The notes below the pieces were generated by a model. The model did not search any database and was not told the DNA's origin. It saw only the letters and a list, made by a program, of their open reading frames with translations. Positions 40,770 through 49,499 of a stretch of 59,495 nucleotides of DNA are shown here, piece after piece. Source of the stretch: Clostridia bacterium (lineage in GTDB: Bacteria > Bacillota > Clostridia > Oscillospirales > Acutalibacteraceae); NCBI GenBank assembly GCA_017410585.1, contig JAFQQM010000058.1, forward strand, positions 1-59,495, read 5' to 3'. The position numbers were made by a program, and so were the translations under genes. Position 1 is the first letter of the stretch. Each line of letters opens with the position of its first letter.

Positions 40770-42605
40770 TTAAGCCAAAATCTCTTCACCGTTGTATTTC
40801 ACGCTGGTGATCTGTATCATCTCGCCGGCAAGGAAATCCAAGCCGGAAAGTTTAAAGATGCCTTTCTTATTGATCTCCGCGACCTTCATCGTCATGGTCA
40901 CCGTCTCCCCTGCCTTGGGAAGCGTCCCCGCCGCGTTCGGGAACTTATCCGACGGAGCGGTGGTGCACATCCAGATGTCCTTGCCGGTAGCATCGTGGAG
41001 ACGGCGTCCCCACGCACCGTTGCCGGTCAGCGAACCGCCGCCGAGATCGGACAGTTTAAAGGTGACGGTCAGTTCCGCATTGGAAATGCGGTTGCCGGTC
41101 AGCGTCGTCTGCACCGAGAAGACTTCCTCAATGCTCTTGCCGGTGAAAACGTAGATGCCGTTGCCGGAGGGGGGCTCGGCGCCCTCGACCGACTGGATGA
41201 TGATCATCTCACCGACGTTGAAGTCGATGCCGTACATCTTCAAGATACCGTCGCGGATCTCCGCCTCGAAGGTGAATTTCTGCAGGGCGGTCGGATTGGG
41301 GATCTCCACCGCCGGAATGTTGGCGGCCAGTTCCACCGCATTGAGCCACACCCACGTGCCGCTATCCACGTATTCGCTGGAGAAGCGGCGTCCCCACATA
41401 CCGTTGCCTTCCAGAATGTCACCGTTGGCTTGGCAGACGTAATAGGAAACGGTCACCGTCTGTTTCCCATCCGGCAGGTTGACCGGAATGTTCAGCGCGT
41501 TGGCGGCGCGGTGCTCGTTAAACCAAGAGCCGGGCGAACGGAACACGTACAGGTAATCGTCCGCTTTGGACACGTCGAATTTTTCCACCTCGGGGACGGG
41601 ATTGCGCTCACCGCCGGAAGCATTTAATACACTGCGGCCCTGATACTTGATATCCACGACGACCATCATCTCGCCGTCCAAGAAGTCGTACAGCGGCAAA
41701 ATGACGTTGCCGCCACGGTCGACCATCAAACCGGCTTTAATGGTGAATTTCTGGTCTGCCTTGGGCAGATCGATCGCCGAATTCGGGAAGCCTTCCACGT
41801 CGTTGCCGCACAGCCACACGTTCTCCGAGTAACTGATGCGACGGCCCCACATACCGTTGCCGGTCATCGCGGTACCGCCCTTGCCCATTAAGTACACAGT
41901 CAGTTCCATATTCGGGTAGTAACCGCTCGGCAGGGTCGAACCGACACGGAATTCCTCCGAAACGGCGCCACTGCTGGTAAAGACCGCCGGATACTGGCCG
42001 AGCAGTGCCAGATCGAAGCGCTCGTTGGTCTCGTACTGATACAGCGTGTTGCTGGTCAACAATAGGGTGTTATCCTTGGAGGTGCCGTTGGCGTACACAC
42101 GAATGAGTTGGCGGATAGGCAACGTGACCGGCACACGGTATCCTTCCCCGCCGTCGACCGGTTCCGCTGTCCGCAGGCCGTTGCCGTCGTGCGCGTCATA
42201 AGAATAACCGGACGCACCCTCGACCGCCGACCACTCGAAATAGTAGCCGGACTCTGCCGAGCCGCCGATCCCCACCGTCGGCTCCGCCAGACGGGTGGCG
42301 TTGACCGTCAGCGAACCGATGTCGGCACGCTTGCCGTCCGCGGTCACGCCACGGACGGTCACCGTAAACTCGCCCTCATAGTCGCAGTGGGCGGCCAGAT
42401 CGTACGAGGTCGCCGCCACCGCTACGCCACCGCCGCCGAGATCCACCTCGTAGCCGGTAAACGCATCGGCGTCGGTTGCCTCCCAGCAGAGCACACCGTT
42501 TTCCAGCGTCAATGTACCGCCTTCACCCGGCTTGCCACCGCAACCGACAGACAAACAGGTCAACAGCAAACAAAGCGCTGTCACCCATAGCCATAGTTTC
42601 TTCAT
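40770..42605 (-). CDS. Modular lipoprotein with three WGRR repeats
   Basis: A 611-residue lipoprotein (lipobox SVGC, Cys22) and the first gene of the large operon. A fibronectin III-like pair (about 25-170) is followed by three repeats of roughly 130-150 residues. Each repeat has a GNGMWGRR or GNGAWGRR core and a closing Trp-rich strand (VWLCGND, TWVWLNA, IWMCTT), and an IxxLxFLxGEM motif near its end. No enzymatic motif was seen, so it is probably a surface glycan-binding protein acting before the ABC importer. The start at 42605 follows AAGGAGG; the longer frame from 42722 runs through the operator region and is rejected. Confidence 0.8.
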   Translation of the reverse strand: MKKLWLWVTALCLLLTCLSVGCGGKPGEGGTLTLENGVLCWEATDADAFTGYEVDLGGGGVAVAATSYDLAAHCDYEGEFTVTVRGVTADGKRADIGSLTVNATRLAEPTVGIGGSAESGYYFEWSAVEGASGYSYDAHDGNGLRTAEPVDGGEGYRVPVTLPIRQLIRVYANGTSKDNTLLLTSNTLYQYETNERFDLALLGQYPAVFTSSGAVSEEFRVGSTLPSGYYPNMELTVYLMGKGGTAMTGNGMWGRRISYSENVWLCGNDVEGFPNSAIDLPKADQKFTIKAGLMVDRGGNVILPLYDFLDGEMMVVVDIKYQGRSVLNASGGERNPVPEVEKFDVSKADDYLYVFRSPGSWFNEHRAANALNIPVNLPDGKQTVTVSYYVCQANGDILEGNGMWGRRFSSEYVDSGTWVWLNAVELAANIPAVEIPNPTALQKFTFEAEIRDGILKMYGIDFNVGEMIIIQSVEGAEPPSGNGIYVFTGKSIEEVFSVQTTLTGNRISNAELTVTFKLSDLGGGSLTGNGAWGRRLHDATGKDIWMCTTAPSDKFPNAAGTLPKAGETVTMTMKVAEINKKGIFKLSGLDFLAGEMIQITSVKYNGEEILA

Positions 42606-42666
42606 AGCAACCTCCTTATGATCTCGCGTAAGCCATATGCCATCAGGGCATCCGATTGATACGTTT

Positions 42667-42714
42667 ATTATACAACGATCGACCGATTTTCGCCAGAGAA
42701 ATCGGCCGATCGTT
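42667..42714 (-). promoter_or_regulatory. Promoter with overlapping 16-bp inverted repeat
   Basis: Minus strand TATAAT (42672-42667) has a poor -35. Immediately upstream lie AACGATCGACCGATTT (42674-42689) and AAATCGGCCGATCGTT (42699-42714), arms of an inverted repeat with one mismatch and a nine-base spacer. Each arm contains an ATCGGYCGAT palindrome. A bound protein would cover the promoter, so this is a probable operator. No matching regulator gene is in the window. Confidence 0.6.
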
Positions 42715-42763
42715 ACTGCCAATTTCTCCCGTGCACCGCTCTTTTATCAAGATATACATATAT

Positions 42764-42796
42764 ATTATATCACTTTGCGTCAACTCTTGATATAAT
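42764..42796 (-). promoter_or_regulatory. Shared inverted-repeat element, copy A
   Basis: Perfect 9-base arms ATTATATCA (42764-42772) and TGATATAAT (42788-42796) flank a 15-base centre containing CTTTGCGTCAA. Nearly the same element stands before the other glycan operon (49500-49534). It likely serves as a common regulator site or promoter. Confidence 0.6.
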
Positions 42797-42807
42797 GCAA
42801 TAAACAT

Positions 42808-42836
42808 AAAAAACCAAGAAAACTCTTGGCTTTTTT
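42808..42836. terminator. Small terminator upstream of the large operon
   Basis: Stem CCAAGA (42814-42819) / TCTTGG (42824-42829) with A and T runs on either side, working in both directions. It separates the two leftward operons. Confidence 0.7.
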
Positions 42837-42882
42837 AGTATAGCATACCATGCGGCAATTGTCAAGTTTTTTCAAAAGGCGG

Positions 42883-42914
42883 GGTACCCCCGACGGATGA
42901 CCGTCGGGGGTACC
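42883..42914 (-). terminator. Terminator of the DUF4838 operon
   Basis: A perfect 14-base stem, GGTACCCCCGACGG (42883-42896) / CCGTCGGGGGTACC (42901-42914), twenty bases past the stop at 42935. Read leftward it is followed by CCGCCTTTTG. Confidence 0.8.
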
Positions 42915-42934
42915 TATTCACTTCTTTCGTTTAA

Positions 42935-45900
42935 TCAATACCAGAGCGATTCGCCGTTTTCCCACAACTTGTTGCTTGTGCTTTCGCCGTAGCGGTCAAT
43001 ACCCAGTTCGTAGCACTCTTCAATATAAGAGGCACGGCTGTCGGCACTGCCGTTCCACGCCATGGTGTAGCCGCTATTGGTTTCGAAAATGGTATTGATC
43101 AATCGCAGATACGCAAATCGGAAACCGATGCTGTCCACCTGAATACGCTGTTGGATGATCGGGTCAGACACCGCCCTGTAGGCCGTGTTGATGGTCGACA
43201 GATAGCCTGCCAGCGTGTCGGTCGACCAGAACCTGCTGGGCAAGTTAATCTGCTTACTCGGCACGATCAAAGCCGGGTCGCCGGGGCGGCGACTTTCGGG
43301 ACCGTACCAGCCATCCTTAAATTGCTGAATGTGATGCGCGCCTTCGGCATCAAAGACCGCGCGCATGGCGGAAGCCGCCGCGCCGTAGTAATGCGCGAAG
43401 AAGTCGTCAATCAACGCAGCCACGTCCGCCTCCGCGTTCCATTGCAGCTTGCTCTGCACGTAGGAACGCAGGCGAGCGAACGGGGAACCGGCGGTCGGGG
43501 CCCAGTGTTCGGTCTGCGCCAACAGCGAGGCCACGTTGTTCTCCAGCATAATCCGGTAATTTTCCTGCATCGAGCTGACACCGTCGCCGTCATAGTCGCC
43601 CAATTCGTGGAAATAGACCAGCGAGTAACTGTTGTACACCGGATACGCCCACACGTGGACGTTGTCGGTCATCTGAGCCCACGTCACCAACGCCGTCGCC
43701 GAAGCCGCCGTATCGGCATCTTCCGCATCGGTCGTCATCTCTTCATAGAAATTGGCGTTGATCGGTGCCAGCATCACACCGCTGTGTTCGTTCATCGTCA
43801 ATTCTCCCAGATTGGCGGTCGGGGCCGTTTCGGTCTGGTAGTAAGCGAAGAACAGGCAGGTGACCGGATCGCGGCCGTTCGCCGCCGTCCAGGCGTTGAC
43901 CTGCGACTCGACGTAGTTGGTAAACAGGACCATCTGTCCCGAATGAGCGCCGTACCGCGACTTGGCGGCCGTGCAATCCGCGCAATCGCACCAATCGGCG
44001 TTATCCATCATACCCATCAGCACGGTCGAGGCACTGGAATTTTGCAGGTCGGCGATGATATTGGCCGCATACTGCTGCCACATATCTGCCGTCTCGCCCG
44101 CATCCAACACACCGTTACCGGAGGAATAGCAAAGCTGAATGGGCGTTCCGTCGGGAGAATAGTACCAATCGCTATGCTCGCCGCCATAGGTATCCGGCGA
44201 CAAGGTGGTAAACGCGTTATGCGAGTTGACGCTGTACAGATAGATTTCATCCGAGGGATTCATCCGCATACGGTAGGCCAACGTACGGCCATGCTCCGTG
44301 TGATGGAATTCACCGTAGTTGACCTCACGCCAGTTGAAGGACGGCACGTACAGTGCCTCCGTCTTGCCGTCGTCCGCCAGATCCGCCGTCAGCGTGGCCA
44401 TCGCCACGTCACCGGTGACCTGCACGTAACGGGACAGATCCTCTTCCCCATCGTACACGGTATCATCGGTTACCTGTCTATTGCCACCGCTGTTAACAGC
44501 GATGGTATTGGCATAGACGCCTTCGTAGGCGTACGCCTCGTAACCGACCAGTTTATCCAGCAACTCATACGCGCCGTTGCGGGTACCGATGGAGTTGGCA
44601 CCCACCACGTAGATGTGCTTGCCGTCGGTATCCAGACGGAAGCCGTTTTCCTTCACGTCCGCAAAATCGGGGACAACGTCACCCTTCACCGCCAGTTCGG
44701 TTTGACCGACGCTGATGTACTTGGCGGTGGGATCCGCCTCGGCGAAGGTGACGATCGGCAAGGTGATGCCGGTGGCCTGCTTGACGAACAACTGAATTTC
44801 ATTCGCCGCCCAGTTTTCGTTGGCATCCGCCGCCGCCGGCTTCAAAATGGCGTAATCGCTGGCATTCGAGAGGAAGATATCTTTCACCCGATACCGCAAA
44901 CTGAGTTGCAGACCACGGGTGGTCATGGTACCGGCGAGGGTACCACCCGCCTCCATCACGCTGTTATCATCCAGCGAAGCCATACTCATCGCCGACAGAG
45001 AGGCCGTGGCATCCACCGTCTCACCGATCTGCACCGCCGGCACCGTCTTGAGTGCCGACTGGATCTCGGTCTTCAGTTCCGAGCTAACGTTATCGTTACC
45101 GAAGTATACGTCCACCATCGGCTTGTAGACCGAGGCCTGCACGTTTTGTTTCCACGCCGCGTTATCCGACGCCATCACCAGTTCCGCAAAGGAATAACCG
45201 GTCTCCGAAGCGGCGGTCGGAATGGCATACACGCGCGCCTTCGTACCGTCGGAATAGGTCAGTTCGGCATACGCCGCCGCATAGTACACGCGGACGTAGT
45301 TTTCCGGCATAATATTGACCAGCGCGCAGTCGTAGGTATACTTACCGTCCGAAACAAACACCTTGGACGCCTCTGCCGGAATATCCACCGTTTTGGAGGA
45401 ACCGACCGAGGTGATCTCCACACCGAAGGACGCCCCCGCCAATTCGGACGAGGCGTTGACGGTGTAGCCGATACCGGCGGGGTTGCTCAAGAGCAGATTG
45501 ACCGCCGTGACCGAGAAGTCCGCCAACACCGCCGTATAGGTCTCATCCGCAAGCGGCTTGATCGACGCGTTCGGCGCATACAGGTTACCGGCGGAATCCT
45601 TCCAGCCAACCAGTGTTTTGCCTGTCGGCGCGGCCGGCATAGACAGCGGCAGACCGGCACGCACCACCGAACTCGTCTGCACGCCCGCCACCGACCAGTT
45701 CACGGTGACGGTCGCCAACTCGAAATACACGCCTTCGGTAACGTCAAAGACCAGATCGCCGCCGATCAAGCGGATACCGTAAGGGCATCCGGACTCAAAG
45801 CCGGAAGCTTCGGTGCCTTCGGCGAAGCGCACGCGCTTACCCACCTGACCGTCCAGCCACCAGATCGACAGGTTATCACCCGAACCGCCTCTGCCGAACA

Positions 45901-46177
45901 CGCCGGAAGCACCGGCGGTACCGTCCGCGTAGGTATAAGAGACTTCGCCATAGTTGGTCGATGCATTGCCGTTATAAGTCGGCAATTCCGTCTTTACACG
46001 GAAGCCCTGCGGAACACCTTCGTATTCACTCATCTCCGCCACGTTGATCTCGACCCACTGCACCTCTGCCGAAACGTTCAACGGTTTCGGCAACAGCAGA
46101 CCGATGCCGAGAACGGCAACCACCAACAAAGCCAGTGCCGTCAAAACGCCGAATCCTTTTTTAACCGTCATACGCAT
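42935..46177 (-). CDS. Large secreted DUF4838 protein
   Basis: A 1080-residue secreted protein with a Sec signal or membrane anchor (hydrophobic residues about 11-32). An N-terminal beta-sandwich (about 38-150) is followed by an InlB-type beta-repeat (SMPAAPTGKTLVGWKDSAGN), another beta region with FGVEITSVGSSKTVDI, and then from about 430 the DUF4838 unit: AANEIQLFVKQATGITLPI, SFNWREVNYGEFHHTEHG, TPIQLCYSSGNG and WCDCADCTAAKSRYG. The C-terminal part is alpha-helical. It has the same core landmarks as the DUF4838 lipoprotein at 33937, so the two probably act on related glycan targets. Its start overlaps the stop of the acidic peptide by one base, and GGAGGAGGG precedes it. Confidence 0.85.
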   Translation of the reverse strand: MRMTVKKGFGVLTALALLVVAVLGIGLLLPKPLNVSAEVQWVEINVAEMSEYEGVPQGFRVKTELPTYNGNASTNYGEVSYTYADGTAGASGVFGRGGSGDNLSIWWLDGQVGKRVRFAEGTEASGFESGCPYGIRLIGGDLVFDVTEGVYFELATVTVNWSVAGVQTSSVVRAGLPLSMPAAPTGKTLVGWKDSAGNLYAPNASIKPLADETYTAVLADFSVTAVNLLLSNPAGIGYTVNASSELAGASFGVEITSVGSSKTVDIPAEASKVFVSDGKYTYDCALVNIMPENYVRVYYAAAYAELTYSDGTKARVYAIPTAASETGYSFAELVMASDNAAWKQNVQASVYKPMVDVYFGNDNVSSELKTEIQSALKTVPAVQIGETVDATASLSAMSMASLDDNSVMEAGGTLAGTMTTRGLQLSLRYRVKDIFLSNASDYAILKPAAADANENWAANEIQLFVKQATGITLPIVTFAEADPTAKYISVGQTELAVKGDVVPDFADVKENGFRLDTDGKHIYVVGANSIGTRNGAYELLDKLVGYEAYAYEGVYANTIAVNSGGNRQVTDDTVYDGEEDLSRYVQVTGDVAMATLTADLADDGKTEALYVPSFNWREVNYGEFHHTEHGRTLAYRMRMNPSDEIYLYSVNSHNAFTTLSPDTYGGEHSDWYYSPDGTPIQLCYSSGNGVLDAGETADMWQQYAANIIADLQNSSASTVLMGMMDNADWCDCADCTAAKSRYGAHSGQMVLFTNYVESQVNAWTAANGRDPVTCLFFAYYQTETAPTANLGELTMNEHSGVMLAPINANFYEEMTTDAEDADTAASATALVTWAQMTDNVHVWAYPVYNSYSLVYFHELGDYDGDGVSSMQENYRIMLENNVASLLAQTEHWAPTAGSPFARLRSYVQSKLQWNAEADVAALIDDFFAHYYGAAASAMRAVFDAEGAHHIQQFKDGWYGPESRRPGDPALIVPSKQINLPSRFWSTDTLAGYLSTINTAYRAVSDPIIQQRIQVDSIGFRFAYLRLINTIFETNSGYTMAWNGSADSRASYIEECYELGIDRYGESTSNKLWENGESLWY

Positions 46178-46320
46178 TAGTAGTCACCCTCCTCCCAATC
46201 ATCACTGTTACCACCGGTCGGGTCAGTTTCCCAATCTTCCTCCGGATCACTGGAGGGACCGGTCAAAATGGATATCCGCAGTTCGATCTTTTCCCATTCG
46301 GGACAGTTATATCTTTTCAT
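46177..46320 (-). CDS. 47-residue acidic peptide following a modular secreted protein
   Basis: A 47-residue frame with AAGGAGG five bases before the ATG. It starts ten bases after the stop of the 1050-residue secreted protein, and its stop overlaps the start of the DUF4838 gene. It begins MKRYNCPEWEKIELRISIL and ends in a Gly/Asp/Glu/Trp-rich tail with PEEDWETD and SDDWEEGDY. There is no signal peptide. It shares layout and position with the 41-residue peptide at 20837, including M-x-R-aromatic, Pro-Glu, and an acidic Trp tail. Not recognised as a described family; the role is unknown. Confidence 0.75.
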   Translation of the reverse strand: MKRYNCPEWEKIELRISILTGPSSDPEEDWETDPTGGNSDDWEEGDY

Positions 46321-46330
46321 AGAAACCTCC

Positions 46331-49300
46331 TTACCACGAAATATCCAAACCGTAGTTGGTCTCGTCATATTGCTGGGCGGCCAGATTGTAGGCGTAGATC
46401 GCCTTCATCAGATTGACATCCGCCGCGGCCGGTGCATCCTGTTGCAACACGCCGCGCACGTAGGTCATCGGCGAGAGGACCCAACGCCCCTGCAGTTCGC
46501 CGTCGGCAAACGCCTTGAAATCAAACTTGGTAAACAACTCCAGCGAGTTGATGCCGCTCACCTGAATAAAGTAGCGACCGTCCACCGCCGATTCGTATTT
46601 GACCAGTTCGGTACCGTTGCACCAGTAGGTATAACCGTCGTCCACGTCGCCGGAAATATACAGACGCAGAGTGGTCTCATCCTCCAAAATCAAACTGTAA
46701 CCAATCAAAGTCGGCAACGTACCATAGATCGCACGGCGGGGGCGGTATGCTTCCAGATCGCCCACTTCAGCCAGCGTGGTATCCACACCCGCATTGGCGC
46801 GGAGTGCCGGCACGGTCTGACCCTTGGTCTCGAAGTAATCCTGCGCGTAGCCGCCGTAGTTGAGCATCGCGTTGGCCAATTTCTTGGTCGCCGCCGAATA
46901 GTCACCCGCCAGCAACGCCTCACCGTAGTCTTTGACCGAATAGGTCTTCACGTAGGTATTGCCTTCCGATTTCAGGGTGGCGGTAATCTGCACCGACATA
47001 TACGCCGCCACGATCTCGACCTCAAAACGGTAGGTCTCACCGTCGGTCGTGGTAGCATCCGCCAGCGTCAGCGTCTGTTCCGGCACACCGTTTTCGAAGG
47101 CGAAGGTAACCGTCGCCGCAGGGTCGTCCTTAACACATGCAAAGAAGCCCATCTCCACGTTGCCGGAAAGGGTCGCATTCGCACCCAACCAACCGGTCTG
47201 CTGTTCCTTTTTCCAGCCGGAGGCGGTATTTTCGATCACAAAATCGCTGACAAAACGGATGACCGTGCCGTTATACGAATAGGTGCTCCCTGCCGCAATG
47301 GTCATCTGATTGGCGGAGGTATAATCGGCGCCGGTGATCATGATCTGAAAATCCTTGCCGCCGGCATCGTCCAGTTTCTGGGCGGCACAACCGGCCACGT
47401 TCGTGCCGTCGACCGACACCGTCACACTGCCGTCATACACCGTCCAATCGCCGCCGGGCAGGGTCTCACCCACACTCATCCAGATCCAGGTACGGCCGGC
47501 ACCGGCGTTGTAATTCACACCCTTGATGGTATCGGCGCTGTCCTTCATATCAATATTGATATAGGTCAGGCCCTGATCGTACCACGCACCGTATTCCCAC
47601 ACGACCTCGATCGCCGTCGAAAGCGCCAGCGTCTGACCGCCCACGATCACCGCCGAAGCATCCGGCGTGCTGATCGGGGTCAGCACCGTACCGGCCGCGA
47701 TCTGCACCGACGAAGCGGGGCAGGCCGCACTGCCCGGTGTGGCACCGAAGCAATGATTATAGATGTAGAAACCAACGCCTTCGCAGTATTCCAACAATAC
47801 CGTGCGCGCCGCGCCGTCCACCGTGATGTCGGCGGTATACCACTGACCGGCCGTCATATTGCTGACGTCGGCAATCGTAAACAGCCAGTTGTTGTTGGCG
47901 GCATTGGCGAAAGTCAGCGTCTTATCCAACGGAATGATCGGTTCGACGTATTCGACCCACGCATCGCCTTCCTTAACGATGTGGATCTCTTCGGCAATAC
48001 GAAGCGTCTGACCGCCTGCAACCACCGCCGAAGCATCCGGCGTGCTGATCGGAGTCAGCACCGTACCGGCCGCGATCTGCACCGACGAAGCGGGGCAGGC
48101 CGCACTGCCCGGTGTGGCACCGAAGCAATGATTATAGATGTAGAAGCCGGCGCCTTCGCAGTATTCCAACAATACCGTGCGCGCCGCGCCGTCCACCGTG
48201 ATGTCGGCGGTATACCACTGACCGGCCGTCAGACCGGTGACGTCCGCAACCGTAAAGCGCCAGTTATCGTTCGCCGCATCGTGGAAAACCAGTTCCTTAT
48301 CCAACGGCACAACCGTTTCCACGTATTCGCCCCACGCATCGCCTTGCTTGACGATGTGGATCTCTTCGGTGATACGAAGCGTCTGACCGCCCGCGATCAC
48401 CGCCGAAGCATCCGGCGTGCTGATCGGAGTCAGCACCGTACCGACCGCGATCTGCACCGACGAAGCGGGGCAGGCCGCACTGCCCGGCGTAGCACCGAAG
48501 CAATGACTATAGATATAGAAGCCGACGCCTTCGCAGTATTCCAACAATACCGTGCGCGCCGCGCCGTCCACCGTGATGTCGGCGGTATACCACTGACCAC
48601 CCGTCAGACCGGTGACGTCCTCGACCGTAAAGCGCCAGTTATCGTTCGCCGCATCGTGGAAGACCAGTTCCTTATCCAACGGAATGATCACCGGATCGGT
48701 ATAGGTCGCACCGGTGGAGGAGTTGACCGTCAGATCTTTGGTGAAAGAATAACCGATGCCGTCCGCCGTCACAAACACAGCGTCCGCCGACACCGAGTAC
48801 TCCGACGGCAACGAATCGAAGCCAAACCACCACTCCCCGTTATCCGGCAGGGTCACCACCACGTCGGTCGGGGTACCGGCCACGTTCACCTGACCGTACA
48901 GCGTCAGCCAAGCGCCGCCGCCCACTACCGGCGACGAGACCAGTTTGACCGAGGAGACGGTCCCGTTATACGCCCAACTGCCCATATAGCCACCGGCGCC
49001 CTGCGCGGTGTCCACAGCCAGTTCGGTGGTCGGCGTATTGGCGGAATACGAATGCACCCACGCGTCACCGCTCTTCTTTATCACCATCGTATTGGCGGCC
49101 GTCAGTTGCAGGCCGTCGTTGATCAAGTTCCAGCCACCGTCCGCCTCATACAGAGTCGTGCCGGCAGCGATCTCAAACTCCGTGTTCGCCGGGAAGCCGT
49201 AAATATAAGCATGGGCGGTATCCCAACCCGGCCCCAGTTCCAACAGCAGTTGCTGTTTATTGCCGTCCACGATCGTATCCACCAAATAATATTTCTGCGC

Positions 49301-49483
49301 ATAAGCGGCATCGGCGGTATACGACATCACCAGATTTCCACCGGTCGACCCACTTTCGAAGACCAATGTCACACTACCGGCCGCCTGCGCGGAAAACGCG
49401 CCAAACGGCAACACGCTGAGGCATATGACCACGGTCATCAGCAGTGCCAGCAAACGTCGTCCTCTCTTCGCTTTGTACTCCAT
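46331..49483 (-). CDS. Modular secreted protein with triplicated domain
   Basis: A 1050-residue secreted protein. The signal peptide ends near residue 33 (FSAQAAG). Modules: one with YTADAAYAQKYYL (34-150), one with GAGGYMGSW (151-265), three near-identical ANDNWRF/ANNNWLF modules (265-640), one with NAGAGRTWIWMS (640-765) and the C-terminal domain (about 770-1050) with the core AMLNYGGYAQDYFE, shared with the protein at 20979. No catalytic motif was recognised and there is no LPXTG or membrane anchor. It probably binds glycans; it heads an operon with the acidic peptide and the DUF4838 protein. The start at 49483 follows GGAGGAG, so the extra 139 upstream in-frame residues are rejected. Confidence 0.82.
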   Translation of the reverse strand: MEYKAKRGRRLLALLMTVVICLSVLPFGAFSAQAAGSVTLVFESGSTGGNLVMSYTADAAYAQKYYLVDTIVDGNKQQLLLELGPGWDTAHAYIYGFPANTEFEIAAGTTLYEADGGWNLINDGLQLTAANTMVIKKSGDAWVHSYSANTPTTELAVDTAQGAGGYMGSWAYNGTVSSVKLVSSPVVGGGAWLTLYGQVNVAGTPTDVVVTLPDNGEWWFGFDSLPSEYSVSADAVFVTADGIGYSFTKDLTVNSSTGATYTDPVIIPLDKELVFHDAANDNWRFTVEDVTGLTGGQWYTADITVDGAARTVLLEYCEGVGFYIYSHCFGATPGSAACPASSVQIAVGTVLTPISTPDASAVIAGGQTLRITEEIHIVKQGDAWGEYVETVVPLDKELVFHDAANDNWRFTVADVTGLTAGQWYTADITVDGAARTVLLEYCEGAGFYIYNHCFGATPGSAACPASSVQIAAGTVLTPISTPDASAVVAGGQTLRIAEEIHIVKEGDAWVEYVEPIIPLDKTLTFANAANNNWLFTIADVSNMTAGQWYTADITVDGAARTVLLEYCEGVGFYIYNHCFGATPGSAACPASSVQIAAGTVLTPISTPDASAVIVGGQTLALSTAIEVVWEYGAWYDQGLTYINIDMKDSADTIKGVNYNAGAGRTWIWMSVGETLPGGDWTVYDGSVTVSVDGTNVAGCAAQKLDDAGGKDFQIMITGADYTSANQMTIAAGSTYSYNGTVIRFVSDFVIENTASGWKKEQQTGWLGANATLSGNVEMGFFACVKDDPAATVTFAFENGVPEQTLTLADATTTDGETYRFEVEIVAAYMSVQITATLKSEGNTYVKTYSVKDYGEALLAGDYSAATKKLANAMLNYGGYAQDYFETKGQTVPALRANAGVDTTLAEVGDLEAYRPRRAIYGTLPTLIGYSLILEDETTLRLYISGDVDDGYTYWCNGTELVKYESAVDGRYFIQVSGINSLELFTKFDFKAFADGELQGRWVLSPMTYVRGVLQQDAPAAADVNLMKAIYAYNLAAQQYDETNYGLDISW
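47560..48690 (-). repeat. Three tandem 375-bp repeats
   Basis: The landmark GTCTGACCGCC occurs at 47631, 48006 and 48381, exactly 375 bases apart. Long blocks between are nearly identical, and a fourth copy lies in the other surface protein gene (landmark at 32486). The repeats encode the 125-residue ANDNWRF module. Confidence 0.88.
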
Positions 49484-49499
49484 GCAAACTCCTCCAAAC

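Noticed and set aside
42773-42796. TTGACG and TATAAT within the shared inverted repeat as a -35/-10 pair
   Set aside because: Read leftward their spacing is only eight bases in one copy and ten in the other, which does not fit a sigma-A promoter; the element is reported as a shared site instead.
47560-48690. Regular repeats considered as a CRISPR array
   Set aside because: The period is 375 bases, in frame, and the repeat encodes a protein module; there are no short repeats with unique spacers.
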